Source of the DNA: Streptomyces sp. NBC_00654
GTDB taxonomy: Bacteria; Actinomycetota; Actinomycetes; Streptomycetales; Streptomycetaceae
DNA length: 64,000 nt
Direction: 5' to 3'
Assembly (NCBI RefSeq): GCF_026341775.1
Contig: NZ_JAPEOB010000001.1
Coordinates: 3,658,001 to 3,722,000 of the forward strand
Position numbers and translations under genes: made by a program. The notes under the pieces were generated by a model. The model was given only the letters and a program-made list of their open reading frames with translations. It was not told where the DNA came from and did not search any database. Numbering within the stretch: position 1 is the first letter of the stretch; each line of letters begins with the position of its first letter. Positions 51,627-59,956 of this stretch are shown here, piece by piece.

Positions 51627-53354
51627 TCACCGGGACTTGCCCGGTGTCTCCTTTCCGCTGCGCTGCCTTCCGGGTGAGGAAGGTCGGTTCGCTGGCCTAC
51701 GTGCTGCGGTCCGGTCGCCTGCTGTGCCCGTCTCGGGCAGGTTGGCGGCGTCGGCGGGAAGGTCTGCCGTTCGCCGCAGCCGCCACACGAGCACATCGCT
51801 GACTGAGACCGCGGTGCCGAGTTCCCGGCGCTCGACGGCGTCGGACAGAAGGGCTGCCGGGTCGTGGCCGGCGGCCTCGGCTTCCGCGATGGTCGCGGCC
51901 AGGGCGTACCAGCCGGGCTCGGCGAGGATTTGCTCGGCCAGCTCCGGCAGCGCCTCGCGCAGCGCCACCGTCTGCCGCTGGATCACCGGTCGGCTCAGGC
52001 GTCGACCGCGCTGGTAAAGCACGCCGAGAGGCTGGGCGGCGGCGGGCCGATAGGCGGCGCGCAGGTGCTCGGCGGCCCGGGCGGCGGCTTCGGCCTGCTG
52101 AGCGTGCCCCTTCCGGGCGTGCCAGTGCGCGGCGGCGGTGATGAGGAAGAACAGCATGTCGATTGCCATCGCGGTGCTCGCGCCGTCCTCACCCCGGCCA
52201 AGGGCCCGACCGCCGTGGACGAGGTCGCGTGCCGCCTGGCGTAGAGCCCGGTCATGTCCGCGTACGGCGCGCACGTGGGAGCGCGAGGCGCGCTCGAAGG
52301 CCGTTGCGGCGTCGCGGAGTTCGCGCCGGGTGTGGGCGGCGGACGTCGTTGCGAGGGCGTCCAGGACCTCGCCGGCGGCGGCGATGTGGGCGGCGACGGT
52401 CGGGTCGTCGCCGTGCTCGACGACGAGTACGGCCCGCCATGCGACCGATGCCGTTGCACGTCGGGCGGCGGCTGGAGTGCTGGGCCTCGTACGGACCGTG
52501 TCCTCTTGTCGGGGAGCCGGTTCGCTGGACCAGCGCTCCCGGGTGCGGGGCAGCGACAGATCGGGGGCCAGCCGCGCGCCGGGGTAGAACACCGGCTCAC
52601 CATCCTTGTTCAGGTCGTCGTGCAGGGCGACCTTGTATCCCAGGAGGTCTCCGGAGGGCGCGGCGCGTTTGCGGATCAGGAGGCCAGCGGCGGCGAGCCG
52701 TGCGAAGAACTCCTCATCGCTTGTAGCGCCGGTCACCGCGCGCCGCACCGTTTCTCGCAGTGTCTCGCGGGCGGTGCGCTCGCGGCCCTGACGTTGGGCC
52801 TTGTGCCGCTCGGCGCTGGTGGGGCGCCGTGCGGCGGTGCCGTCGCCGGGGGCGACCTGGTGGAGTCCGAGTTCCTTCTCGATGAGTCGGGCTTCGGCCT
52901 GGGCCCGTTTTCCGGATCGGTGGTGGTCGGGGCGTCGGCCGTCTTCGCGCACGAGGGTTGCGACGATGTGGATGTGGTCGTCGGCGTGCCGTACGGCGGC
53001 CCAGCGGCAGCCCGCGCCGTCGTTCGGGTCGATTCCGGTGGCGGCGACGATGCGGCGCGCGATGTCCGCCCACTGTTCGTCACCCAGGATCGGGTCGTCG
53101 GGCGCGGCACGCACCGAGCAGTGCCAGACGTGCTTGTCGGGGCGCTGGTCCGCAGCGAGGAGATGGAGGGGCTGGTCGAGGAGCTGCGCGAGGTCCTTCT
53201 TGGTGACTGTCGCGTCGCGGCCGGGGTCGGGCGACATGCCGTCGAAGGAGGCGACGAGGTGTGGGTCGATGTGTTCTTCGTGGGTTCCCTTGCCGTAGAG
53301 GTAGTACAGCAGGCCCGGGGTGTGGCTGCCCTGCTTGTGAATCTGTGGAATCAA
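51627..53354 (-). CDS. MobP-type relaxase
   Basis: 575 residues from TTG 53354, whose start overlaps the mobC stop (TTGA). The N-terminal relaxase domain has an early tyrosine cluster (GLLYYLYGKG, residues 14-23) for DNA nicking and the metal-binding triad in RHADDHIHIVATLV (H123, H127, H129). KHVWHCSVRA resembles motif II. The C-terminal 300 residues are helical and Arg/Ala rich. It should nick at an origin of transfer and lead a single strand into a recipient. It needs a type IV channel in trans or outside the window. Confidence 0.88.
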   Translation of the reverse strand: MIPQIHKQGSHTPGLLYYLYGKGTHEEHIDPHLVASFDGMSPDPGRDATVTKKDLAQLLDQPLHLLAADQRPDKHVWHCSVRAAPDDPILGDEQWADIARRIVAATGIDPNDGAGCRWAAVRHADDHIHIVATLVREDGRRPDHHRSGKRAQAEARLIEKELGLHQVAPGDGTAARRPTSAERHKAQRQGRERTARETLRETVRRAVTGATSDEEFFARLAAAGLLIRKRAAPSGDLLGYKVALHDDLNKDGEPVFYPGARLAPDLSLPRTRERWSSEPAPRQEDTVRTRPSTPAAARRATASVAWRAVLVVEHGDDPTVAAHIAAAGEVLDALATTSAAHTRRELRDAATAFERASRSHVRAVRGHDRALRQAARDLVHGGRALGRGEDGASTAMAIDMLFFLITAAAHWHARKGHAQQAEAAARAAEHLRAAYRPAAAQPLGVLYQRGRRLSRPVIQRQTVALREALPELAEQILAEPGWYALAATIAEAEAAGHDPAALLSDAVERRELGTAVSVSDVLVWRLRRTADLPADAANLPETGTAGDRTAARRPANRPSSPGRQRSGKETPGKSR

Positions 53355-53968
53355 GGTGCCTCGTCTGACTGTCGGTTTGCCACCTTGTCGGCAGCCGCCC
53401 TCACCGCGTCGGCCGCCCGGTGGACATCGGCCACCACGTGGGCCAGGCGGGGAACGTCGCCGCCGGAGTTGAGGATCTTGGCTGCTTGGTTGAGGTTGCT
53501 GCCGGCCCAGCCGAGCTGCCTCCGCATCGCGAAGAGCTCCGTGAGCACGTCTTGTTCAGTGGCGATGGCGACGGCAGTACGGGACCGGTTACGGGCCATG
53601 GCCAGCCCGGCGTAGGCGAGGAAACCCGCCACGCTCATACCGGCGGCGTCTGCTCCGCCCTGGATGAGAGCGAGTTCGGACGGGTTGAGGCGGACGCTGT
53701 GCGCGCGACGCTGCTTCTTGTCGCGCGGACGCGCTCGCCCCCTCGACCGCCCTGTTCGGGCGGTTTCTGGCTGCGATCCGCCCCCGGTCGCAGCATTCCC
53801 GACCGGTGCCCCCTGGTGCCGGTCGGGCCCCGCCACCTCAGGGGCAGGGGCTGGTTCGGACGCTGCCCCATCGGGGGAGTGTCCGAACCTCCATCTTGCT
53901 CGCCCTGACACCGAGTTGATGTCGGGACCAGGTTCCGGGGTGGTGTCGTTCTGGGGTGCGTGCGTCAT
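53351..53968 (-). CDS. mobC: MobC-like relaxosome protein
   Basis: 205 residues from ATG 53968. The disordered N-terminal half is Pro/Gly rich. The C-terminal half is the MobC domain: RRAHSVRLNPSELALIQGGA (ribbon-helix-helix-like), GMSVAGFLAYAGLAM, LFAMRRQLGWAGSNLNQAAK. It binds near oriT and helps the relaxase open the nick site. It is coupled at both ends: ATGA overlap with the upstream small gene and TTGA overlap with the relaxase. Confidence 0.88.
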   Translation of the reverse strand: MTHAPQNDTTPEPGPDINSVSGRARWRFGHSPDGAASEPAPAPEVAGPDRHQGAPVGNAATGGGSQPETARTGRSRGRARPRDKKQRRAHSVRLNPSELALIQGGADAAGMSVAGFLAYAGLAMARNRSRTAVAIATEQDVLTELFAMRRQLGWAGSNLNQAAKILNSGGDVPRLAHVVADVHRAADAVRAAADKVANRQSDEAP

Positions 53969-54249
53969 CGCAGTTCGGGCCTCGCGGATCGGGTGTGGTG
54001 CTGGATGGTCGCGGTCAGCGCGATCACGTCGGCCGGGTCCGTAGGGGCGCGGAGCGGCCCGCCGGGACGGCCCTGGACGATCCACTGGCCGGTTGGCGCG
54101 AGGACACGGCGTGCAGGGAGCCGTCGGCGCACCAGGACGTGTGCCCAGGCGCCTGGCTCGGCGAAGGCGGGCTCGGATGACCGATGGGAACGCGGGATCA
54201 CGGCATTACCTCCCAAGCGGGACGGTGGCCCGGCACGGAGCCGGACCAC
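53965..54249 (-). CDS. Small basic protein upstream of mobC
   Basis: 94 residues from GTG 54249. No recognised domain, but the stop overlaps the mobC start (ATGA), the composition is sensible (WAHVLVRRRLPARRVLAPTG, then QWIVQGRPGGP), and it fits the chain of overlapping genes. The start is uncertain because no good ribosome-binding site is visible. It may assist mobilisation. Confidence 0.5.
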   Translation of the reverse strand: MVRLRAGPPSRLGGNAVIPRSHRSSEPAFAEPGAWAHVLVRRRLPARRVLAPTGQWIVQGRPGGPLRAPTDPADVIALTATIQHHTRSARPELR

Positions 54250-54288
54250 CTGTTGTGAATAGGGCCATTGAGCCGAGGTTTTGCCAGG

Positions 54289-54480
54289 TCAGCCGCACTC
54301 AGGGCAGCGCCCGACGTGGGTGGAGAGCGCGCGGGCCATCTGCTGTTTCGTGGAGGTGGCCCGCTTCGCGCTGGACTTCGCTGCGGGCCTCCCCTCGTAC
54401 CGCTGGGAGTGGGCCAGCATGAAGCTGATCTCCCGCTCGAACTCCGCGCGGACGGTGCTGAACCGGCGGCAGGTCTTCAT
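54289..54480 (-). CDS. Small hypothetical protein with C-terminal CxxC
   Basis: 63 residues from ATG 54480, with GAGGAG seven bases upstream and an ATGA overlap with the stop of the DUF2637 gene. It is rich in basic and Ala residues and ends RCPECG, half of a zinc knuckle. It is part of the overlapping backbone operon. Function unknown. Confidence 0.6.
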   Translation of the reverse strand: MKTCRRFSTVRAEFEREISFMLAHSQRYEGRPAAKSSAKRATSTKQQMARALSTHVGRCPECG

Positions 54481-55820
54481 CGCGATCTCCTCGTGTCTCG
54501 GGGCAGGTGCGCGAGCCCAGGATCTGCGTACAGCTGAGCCTGGAGCTTGCGGAAGCCCTCGTTGCTGATGGTGATGTTGTTGCGCCGAAGGTGCGGTCGT
54601 ATGACCCGGCGCGTCATACGACCCGACGCCAGAGCCGCCTCGCGGGCCACCTCGACCTTCACCTCCCACGGGACCTCGTCGTTCTGGTCCGCAGACGTGG
54701 TCCGCGGCGCGTGCGAGGTTTCGTGGTCCGTGGTCGGAGCGCCCTGCGGTCCAGTTGAGGAATCGTCCTCTTCCTGGTCCGCCGGACCGTCCGCCTCCTG
54801 GTCCGCGAGGTTCGGGGCGTCCTGGTCCGTGGCGGCGGGCTCGGCGGGCTGGTCCGTGGTCCGAGGGTGCTCGCGGTCCGGCATCCGGTCTGCCGGGGCA
54901 ACCTGGTCCGTGCCCGCCGGGTCAAGATCCTGGGCCGGTCCACGCCCATGGTCCGCTCGGTCGTGCTCCACCGGACCATGGGAGCTATCAGCGGATTGAC
55001 CTGGGGTTTTCCCGGTCCGCCCGTAGTTTTTGATGCCGTGCGGACCATCACCGGTCTGCTGGTCCGCAGCCGCCGCGTCCTGGCTGTCCTCCTGCTCCGA
55101 GGCCGAGTCGCGCCGGCGGTCCGCAGCCGGATCCTCGTGGTCCGTCGGGACGGACCCAGTGCCATGGTCCGTGGTCCGCAGAGGGCCCTGACCGTGCGGG
55201 TCGAGGTGGTCCACGCTCGCTGGACCAGCCTCCGATACTGGTCCGCGCCCGTGGTCCGCGCCGCCTCCAGGACGGTCCGCAGGGCGGGTCCAGTCCGCTG
55301 CTGGGGCGGAGGCGGGCCCTTGGTCCGTGTTCTGCTCCCCGGATCCCGCCGCTGTAGTACCCCCCGCGTATCCGGCACCCGGGTGGTGGCGGGTGATGAG
55401 GATGTACAGGTGGACCGCGCCGGCCAGGGCGAGCGGGGCCAGGGTAGACAGGATGGCTACGACTGTGTCGCCCAGGCGCAGGCCGGTGGAGTGAGCGGTC
55501 TGCTGGTTGAGGCGGACCGCGTGCAACGAGTTGGCCCAGATGCTTGCTGCGGTGGCCGTACCGAAGAGCATCCAGACATAGAGCCGGGCACGCAGCGGAG
55601 CCTCGGAGAGGACCAGCAGGGCGCGTACCCCGTAGGCGATGAAGCCATCGACCACGAGAGGGAAGAGATAGGTCAACAATCCGCGGATGTGGATCGCGAC
55701 GGCCATCTGCTGGAGCGCGTCGTAGCTCAGGGCGCATCCGGCGAGGCCGAGGACCACGATGGCGAGCCGGTCCCACAACCCGATGGGCGCGACGGCGGGG
55801 CGTGCAGAGGGGGAGGTCAT
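54477..55820 (-). CDS. DUF2637 membrane protein
   Basis: 447 residues from ATG 55820. Four transmembrane helices fill the first 140 residues (LAIVVLGLAGCALSYDAL, GLLTYLFPLVVDGFIAYGV, RLYVWMLFGTATAASIWANS, VVAILSTLAPLALAGAVHLY), the DUF2637 domain of Streptomyces plasmid spread-type proteins. A 230-residue disordered acidic stretch follows, made of short TDH/ADH/DQ-containing repeats, and then a small C-terminal helical domain (RPHLRRNNITISNEGFRKLQ) that looks DNA-binding. It probably acts in intramycelial spread or transfer. It overlaps whiB-like gene upstream (ATGA). Confidence 0.8.
   Translation of the reverse strand: MTSPSARPAVAPIGLWDRLAIVVLGLAGCALSYDALQQMAVAIHIRGLLTYLFPLVVDGFIAYGVRALLVLSEAPLRARLYVWMLFGTATAASIWANSLHAVRLNQQTAHSTGLRLGDTVVAILSTLAPLALAGAVHLYILITRHHPGAGYAGGTTAAGSGEQNTDQGPASAPAADWTRPADRPGGGADHGRGPVSEAGPASVDHLDPHGQGPLRTTDHGTGSVPTDHEDPAADRRRDSASEQEDSQDAAAADQQTGDGPHGIKNYGRTGKTPGQSADSSHGPVEHDRADHGRGPAQDLDPAGTDQVAPADRMPDREHPRTTDQPAEPAATDQDAPNLADQEADGPADQEEDDSSTGPQGAPTTDHETSHAPRTTSADQNDEVPWEVKVEVAREAALASGRMTRRVIRPHLRRNNITISNEGFRKLQAQLYADPGLAHLPRDTRRSR
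54690..55330 (+). repeat. Dense cluster of GGTCCG hexamers within the DUF2637 gene
   Basis: About twenty copies of GGTCCG (mostly TGGTCCG or CGGTCCG; CGGACC on the coding strand) occur in roughly 640 bases at irregular spacing. They encode the disordered repeat region of the protein. Because the words are conserved at all three codon positions in variable peptide contexts, they could double as a DNA-binding array. Confidence 0.65.
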
Positions 55821-56533
55821 GCGGCCTTTCCGAGAGGGGCGGACACCGAGGCCACCGGCGCCGCAGGACGAGTGCCGAGCTTGATGGGCGCGGGCGCAAC
55901 CGTGGCCGGAGCGATCTTCTTGCGCTTCTTCTTGGGCTTTGGCACGCCGTAGGTGCGGTCGCGGTCGAGGACCTTGTTGGCCGCCTGCCGGAGCAGGTCA
56001 CGGGCGTGGGTGCGGCTGATCTGCAGGGCGATGGAGAGCCGTTCGGGCCGCCAGCCGCGTACGTAGGCGTGATCGATGACGATCTGCCGCTCGGCCTCGG
56101 TCAGGTGCACATCGCGTCCCTGGAAGAAGGCGACTACGCGCCGGTAATCGCGCCTCTTGTGCAGGTTCTTGTGCAGAGGGGCACGCTCGGCTTTGGTGAG
56201 GCCGCCCCAGATGCCCTCCTTGAGGCCGTTCTCCAGGGCGAAGTCGAGGCAGTCACGTCGTACTGGGCACCAGCCGCACAATTCCTTCGCCTCCGCGATG
56301 TCCTCGTGGTCCCGGGGGCCGGGGAAGAACACCGCTTCGGCGTCCTCGACGTCCATGCCGTGGCACGCTCCGCGGACGTGCCAGTTGGTGTCTCCTATGC
56401 CGCGCAGGCCGGTGGCCGGGGCGTCGTGGGTGGTGATGTGGCGCAAAGGGGTCTCCGATGTGCTGCCGCGCCGGCCACTGCGGGCCTTTGCGGGCCGACG
56501 CGGCGTCGGGTACCGGCTGCGGCGCGAGAGCAT
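55817..56533 (-). CDS. WhiB-family iron-sulfur regulator
   Basis: 238 residues from ATG 56533. The four cluster-binding Cys are present: GACHG (C57), LCGWCPVRRDC (C86, C89, C95), and the GIWGGL turn follows. The C-terminal extension has a sigma-factor-like HTH (RPERLSIALQISRTHARDLL) and a very basic KPKKKRKK tail, longer than in chromosomal WhiB proteins. Such Wbl proteins on mobile elements probably regulate backbone genes in response to redox state or NO. The start region before residue 45 may be over-long. Confidence 0.9.
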   Translation of the reverse strand: MLSRRSRYPTPRRPAKARSGRRGSTSETPLRHITTHDAPATGLRGIGDTNWHVRGACHGMDVEDAEAVFFPGPRDHEDIAEAKELCGWCPVRRDCLDFALENGLKEGIWGGLTKAERAPLHKNLHKRRDYRRVVAFFQGRDVHLTEAERQIVIDHAYVRGWRPERLSIALQISRTHARDLLRQAANKVLDRDRTYGVPKPKKKRKKIAPATVAPAPIKLGTRPAAPVASVSAPLGKAA

Positions 56534-56608
56534 GCGTCGCAGCCGGGACGGGATGGTGGTGTGGAGGAGGCGGTGAACCGGACGGGGTGCACCGGCCTTG
56601 CGCGCAGG

Positions 56609-57313
56609 TCAGGCTGCGGTGGGCTGCTGGACCTGCTCAGGCTGCCGGGCGGCGGCGACGTCGAGGCGGCTGGGGTGAGTTGCGCACGGGGCGGTCCCGC
56701 GAGCCCCGCCGTCGGGGCTGATCCTCCGGCGGCGGCACGGTTCGCCGGGCTGGGCCAGGCACCACGCGCACCGGACACTCAGAGCGTCGGGCAGACCCTG
56801 CGCGACGGCTGCCTCGCGTGCCGCTCGGGCGGGCCGGTAGGGCGCGAGGGCGGCTCGGGCGGCGGGCGGTATGCAGGAGCCGATCTCCCGCAGTCTCGTC
56901 TCCAGCCTGGGGTCGACCCCGTCGCGGCAGGTCGTGATTGCTCGGGCCTGTGCGGGTTGCGCGGTGCCGGTGGCGACAGCGCGCCGGGTACCGACCAGCT
57001 CGGCGGTCCAGGCGGCCTGGTCGTCCGGGTCGACGGACGGCGTCGGATCGGAGTGCCTGGCCAGGCGGTCGCGCCGGTAGCTCTCCCAGGGGCGGGCAAT
57101 GTCCGCAGGCAGGATCTGGTACGGCGAGGTGCGGACGTGCTGGCGGGCGGTGACGCGGACGTCCCAGCCGTGCGGGGTGGCCAGCGGCACGTCGCCGAGC
57201 AGCTCGTGCCATTGAGCGAGCTGGTCGCGCGCTTCGCCCTGGTCGGTGCGGATGGTGCGGGGGTCGAGGCGGCCGAGGTAGGCCAGCAGGGCGGCGATTT
57301 CGCGGCGGTCCAC
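56609..57313 (-). CDS. Plasmid-type zinc-finger protein
   Basis: 234 residues from GTG 57313, with a perfect GGAGGG upstream. The C-terminus has a Streptomyces plasmid zinc finger: VRCAWCLAQPGEPCRRRR with a His/Arg half further on (CATHPSRLDVAAAR). The N-terminal 150 residues are helical with no recognised domain. It lies 3 bases after the HTH gene and so belongs to the same operon. Possibly involved in replication or copy-number control. Confidence 0.75.
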   Translation of the reverse strand: MDRREIAALLAYLGRLDPRTIRTDQGEARDQLAQWHELLGDVPLATPHGWDVRVTARQHVRTSPYQILPADIARPWESYRRDRLARHSDPTPSVDPDDQAAWTAELVGTRRAVATGTAQPAQARAITTCRDGVDPRLETRLREIGSCIPPAARAALAPYRPARAAREAAVAQGLPDALSVRCAWCLAQPGEPCRRRRISPDGGARGTAPCATHPSRLDVAAARQPEQVQQPTAA

Positions 57314-57315
57314 GG

Positions 57316-58209
57316 TCAGCCCTCCGTTCCGGTCGGCTCGTCGAGTGCGGCGAGAAGAGCGGCGGTGTGGGCCTCGGCCCGCGTCATTCCGCCAGGCGTG
57401 GCGCCGTTCTTGCCGGGCACGGCGTGGAGGTTCGGTCGGCCAGGAGCATGCTCTCGGGCGACCCAGGACTTCCAGTCGGCAGCCCAGGCGTCCGCCGGCC
57501 TCGGTTTGAAGTCGGCGCGGTGGGCACGCCACTTCGCGTCGGCTGCTTGCAGGCCCTGCTCGCCGAGGCGGTCGATGTGTCCCTGCTGGCGGAGCCAGGC
57601 TTGGGTGGCCGGGTCGACCTGCCACTCGGCAGCCGAGAGGACGGCAGCACTCTTGCTGTACCTCCGGTTCAAATCAGGTTCACTACGGTTCTGTGTGCCG
57701 ATGGCCGGTACATCGCTGTGCCGGTGGCCGATACGCCGGGGTGCCGGTTTCCGTCGCGATCTGCCGGTTTCCGGTACTGCCGGTTTCCGGACCCTCGCGG
57801 CGGATTCCGGTACCTCACGAGGGCGGATCCCGTACCGCCGCAGAGCCGAGAGCCGGAGCTTCGCCGGAGCGTCGGGCTCGTCGGACACCGCCGGGTCGCC
57901 GTCCTCCTCCCGCTGCTCTTGCCGGGCCTGTACGACGGCCTCGGCGGCGAGGGGCAGACGGTAGACCGTGCTGCGCTGCGGGCCGACGAGGTCGTCGAGC
58001 TGTTCCAGCTCGCCTGCGAGGAGCAGGCGCTCGATGGCTTCGCGCACCGTGGAGACCGAGGCGCGCGTGCGCTTGGCCAGGCTGGACAGCGAGGCCCAGG
58101 AGATGCACTGCTCGTCGGCCACCCGGTCGGCGATCGACAGCAGGACCAGGCGCGCGGCCCCTCGGCTGGCGCTGTGCTCCCAGACCCACTCGCGGGCGTC
58201 GCTGCTCAT
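57316..58209 (-). CDS. HTH replication-initiator-like protein
   Basis: 297 residues from ATG 58209. The N-terminal winged helix (CISWASLSSLAKRTRASVST, VREAIERLLLAGELEQL) is of the HTH_36 type found in plasmid and phage replication initiators. The C-terminus has a replisome-organiser-like segment (DAWAADWKSWVARE). The middle (about residues 120-190) is disordered. The coding DNA near 57690-57830 repeats GCCGGTTTCC, which might be iteron-like. A plain transcription regulator is the alternative. Confidence 0.65.
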   Translation of the reverse strand: MSSDAREWVWEHSASRGAARLVLLSIADRVADEQCISWASLSSLAKRTRASVSTVREAIERLLLAGELEQLDDLVGPQRSTVYRLPLAAEAVVQARQEQREEDGDPAVSDEPDAPAKLRLSALRRYGIRPREVPESAARVRKPAVPETGRSRRKPAPRRIGHRHSDVPAIGTQNRSEPDLNRRYSKSAAVLSAAEWQVDPATQAWLRQQGHIDRLGEQGLQAADAKWRAHRADFKPRPADAWAADWKSWVAREHAPGRPNLHAVPGKNGATPGGMTRAEAHTAALLAALDEPTGTEG

Positions 58210-59008
58210 CGGCCGCTCCCGGTGGGGCGGGCCGGGATGGAGTACTCCGGCTCGGGGCGCCGAGGCGCCGGCGCGGAGGTGGCTGCCGCGCAGGCCGTAC
58301 GGAACGGCCTTTTACGCAGGGCAGGAGGCATGCGATACTCCCCTTTGCAGTGTTGCCACGTTGATGCGCCCCTCGGAAGGACTCAGCGTGGTGATGGTGG
58401 GCAATCTCGCCCTTGCCGGGGCGGGTATGCCGTTTATGCGTTCGGCGTCCGGGAGTTCGCGCTCTCGGGCGCCGCCGCTATATGCGGACCTACGCGGTCT
58501 GGGCGGTGCCTGCCGCGCTCTTCATGTTCGTAGTGCCGGGCGGTGTGCCCGGGGGACGACGAACATCGCACGGACCCGTGTCAAGATCCAGAGTTGGTTC
58601 TCAAACTCTGTACTAGTTGCAGAGAGTCATGAGGCGGGTCGGTCGCGCAGTTGCCTGCGGGCGCCTCGTTGCTGGCGTTCCTCATGCGCTGACCGGTGGC
58701 TGCTGAGGCAGCGCATCGCGCCAGCCCCGCCCGCCGAACGGCGTGCGCTCCTTGGGTGCCGCAAGCTCTGGTGCGGGCGCCGGGGTGTTCACTCACCGGC
58801 AGTCGCTGCGAACACGGCCATGAACAGGCTGCCGGTCAGAATGCCGGTCGCCCCTGGAACGGTAACTGGTTCGCTGGCATGGGTGAGGTCCTGCCTGGTC
58901 GTGGCGGCGCGCACTGTCGCTCGCACGGTCTGGAAAAGTGGGGGGATGAGGTGGTCGCAGAGAGGTCACCCTCCGGCCCCACAACGAAAACCTACGTGAT
59001 GTAAAGTG
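58210..59008. other. Intergenic region, candidate control or replication region
   Basis: About 800 bases between the divergent HTH gene and XRE gene with no gene I can support. A small hydrophobic frame (58479-58616) lacks a ribosome-binding site. The region contains a palindrome (58589-58610) and direct repeats next to the XRE start. Divergent promoters are expected here. Confidence 0.5.
58589..58610. promoter_or_regulatory. Palindrome in the divergent intergenic region
   Basis: CAGAGTT-8-AACTCTG (arms 58589-58595 and 58604-58610), a 7-bp perfect dyad with the spacing of a dimeric HTH operator. It is about 400 bases from either flanking start. Confidence 0.45.
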
Positions 59009-59938
59009 ATGTTGCAAGGGGTTGTTTTGACGCAGCCTCCGACCCTCTCACCAGCACATTCAGGAGCACAGGTGCCACCACGCCGCTTCGACGGCCGCCG
59101 CCTGCGGGAGGTGCGCCGCGCCGCTGACATGCATCAGCGAGTCTTGGCCCAGGGGCTGGGCCTGGGCTCGCACGCGCCCGTGGCCACGTGGGAGAACGGA
59201 CGGGCGTTTCCCCCGGCGGAGAAGCTGCCCAAGATCGCACAGCTGCTCGGCCAGGACCTTGACGTCCTGTTCCCCCGGGACGGCGATCCCGACCTGGTGG
59301 ACCTGCGCTGCGATGCCGGCTACTCCCAGGGCGCCGCCGCGGACACGGCGGGGGTGCTGAGCCGCTTCCTGCTGGGGAGCGCTGAGCGCGGGGTGCGTCG
59401 GCTCGACGCCGGCGCAGTGGCCATGCTGGCGGAGCTGTACGGAGTGACCAGCGACGAGCTGCGGGCTGCTGAGGCCAGATCTTTCGGTGAGTCCGTACCT
59501 TCACACCGGTTTGCTCCCGGGAAGACGCCGACCGGAGGGTTCGAAGCTCTTCTCCAGGCGGCGTTCCCCGGCGCCGACGTGTCCGACAGCGACGTTGCCT
59601 CAGCCGTCAACGCCAAGCTGGGCAGCGCCCTCGTCCAGCCTGCGCAGATCGCGGCCCTGCGCGCCGGTACGGCCGCGACCGACGTGTTCAGCGGCATCGC
59701 CCGGAGAATCGCATTCGAAGGGCTCGGCGCGGTGCTCGGCGTCTCCCCGATCGTCTTCGAGGACGGGGCCTCGGTCGAGCGGCGCGTACTGGAGGACATC
59801 CGGTACCTCGCGGAGCAACGCGACATCGCCCTCGCCGCGCGTGGCGGCGAGGGCGGGGTTTCCCCGGCGATGCTCAGCGTGCTCAATGAACTGCTGGCAG
59901 CCGAGAACGCTCACGAGCAGGACGGCGGTTCGCGGTAG
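59009..59938 (+). CDS. XRE-family regulator with tandem HTH-like domains
   Basis: 309 residues from ATG 59009; TTG 59027, preceded by AAGGGG, is a good alternative. The first HTH_XRE covers about residues 28-85 (LREVRRAADMHQRVLAQGLG, VATWENGRAFPPAEKL) and a second related unit follows (LVDLRCDAGYSQGAAADTAG to AMLAELYGVTSDEL). The C-terminal third has no recognised domain. GTGATGT direct repeats (58996-59002, 59006-59012) span its start and could be an autoregulatory site. It converges on a membrane protein and protease gene pair with which such regulators often occur. Confidence 0.85.
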   Translation: MLQGVVLTQPPTLSPAHSGAQVPPRRFDGRRLREVRRAADMHQRVLAQGLGLGSHAPVATWENGRAFPPAEKLPKIAQLLGQDLDVLFPRDGDPDLVDLRCDAGYSQGAAADTAGVLSRFLLGSAERGVRRLDAGAVAMLAELYGVTSDELRAAEARSFGESVPSHRFAPGKTPTGGFEALLQAAFPGADVSDSDVASAVNAKLGSALVQPAQIAALRAGTAATDVFSGIARRIAFEGLGAVLGVSPIVFEDGASVERRVLEDIRYLAEQRDIALAARGGEGGVSPAMLSVLNELLAAENAHEQDGGSR

Positions 59939-59956
59939 GTCCGATGCGGCAACTGG

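Noticed and set aside
58413..58616. A 67-codon frame with one hydrophobic segment between the HTH and XRE genes
   Set aside because: No good start signal, and its tail is Arg/Ser-rich and runs through the palindrome at 58589.
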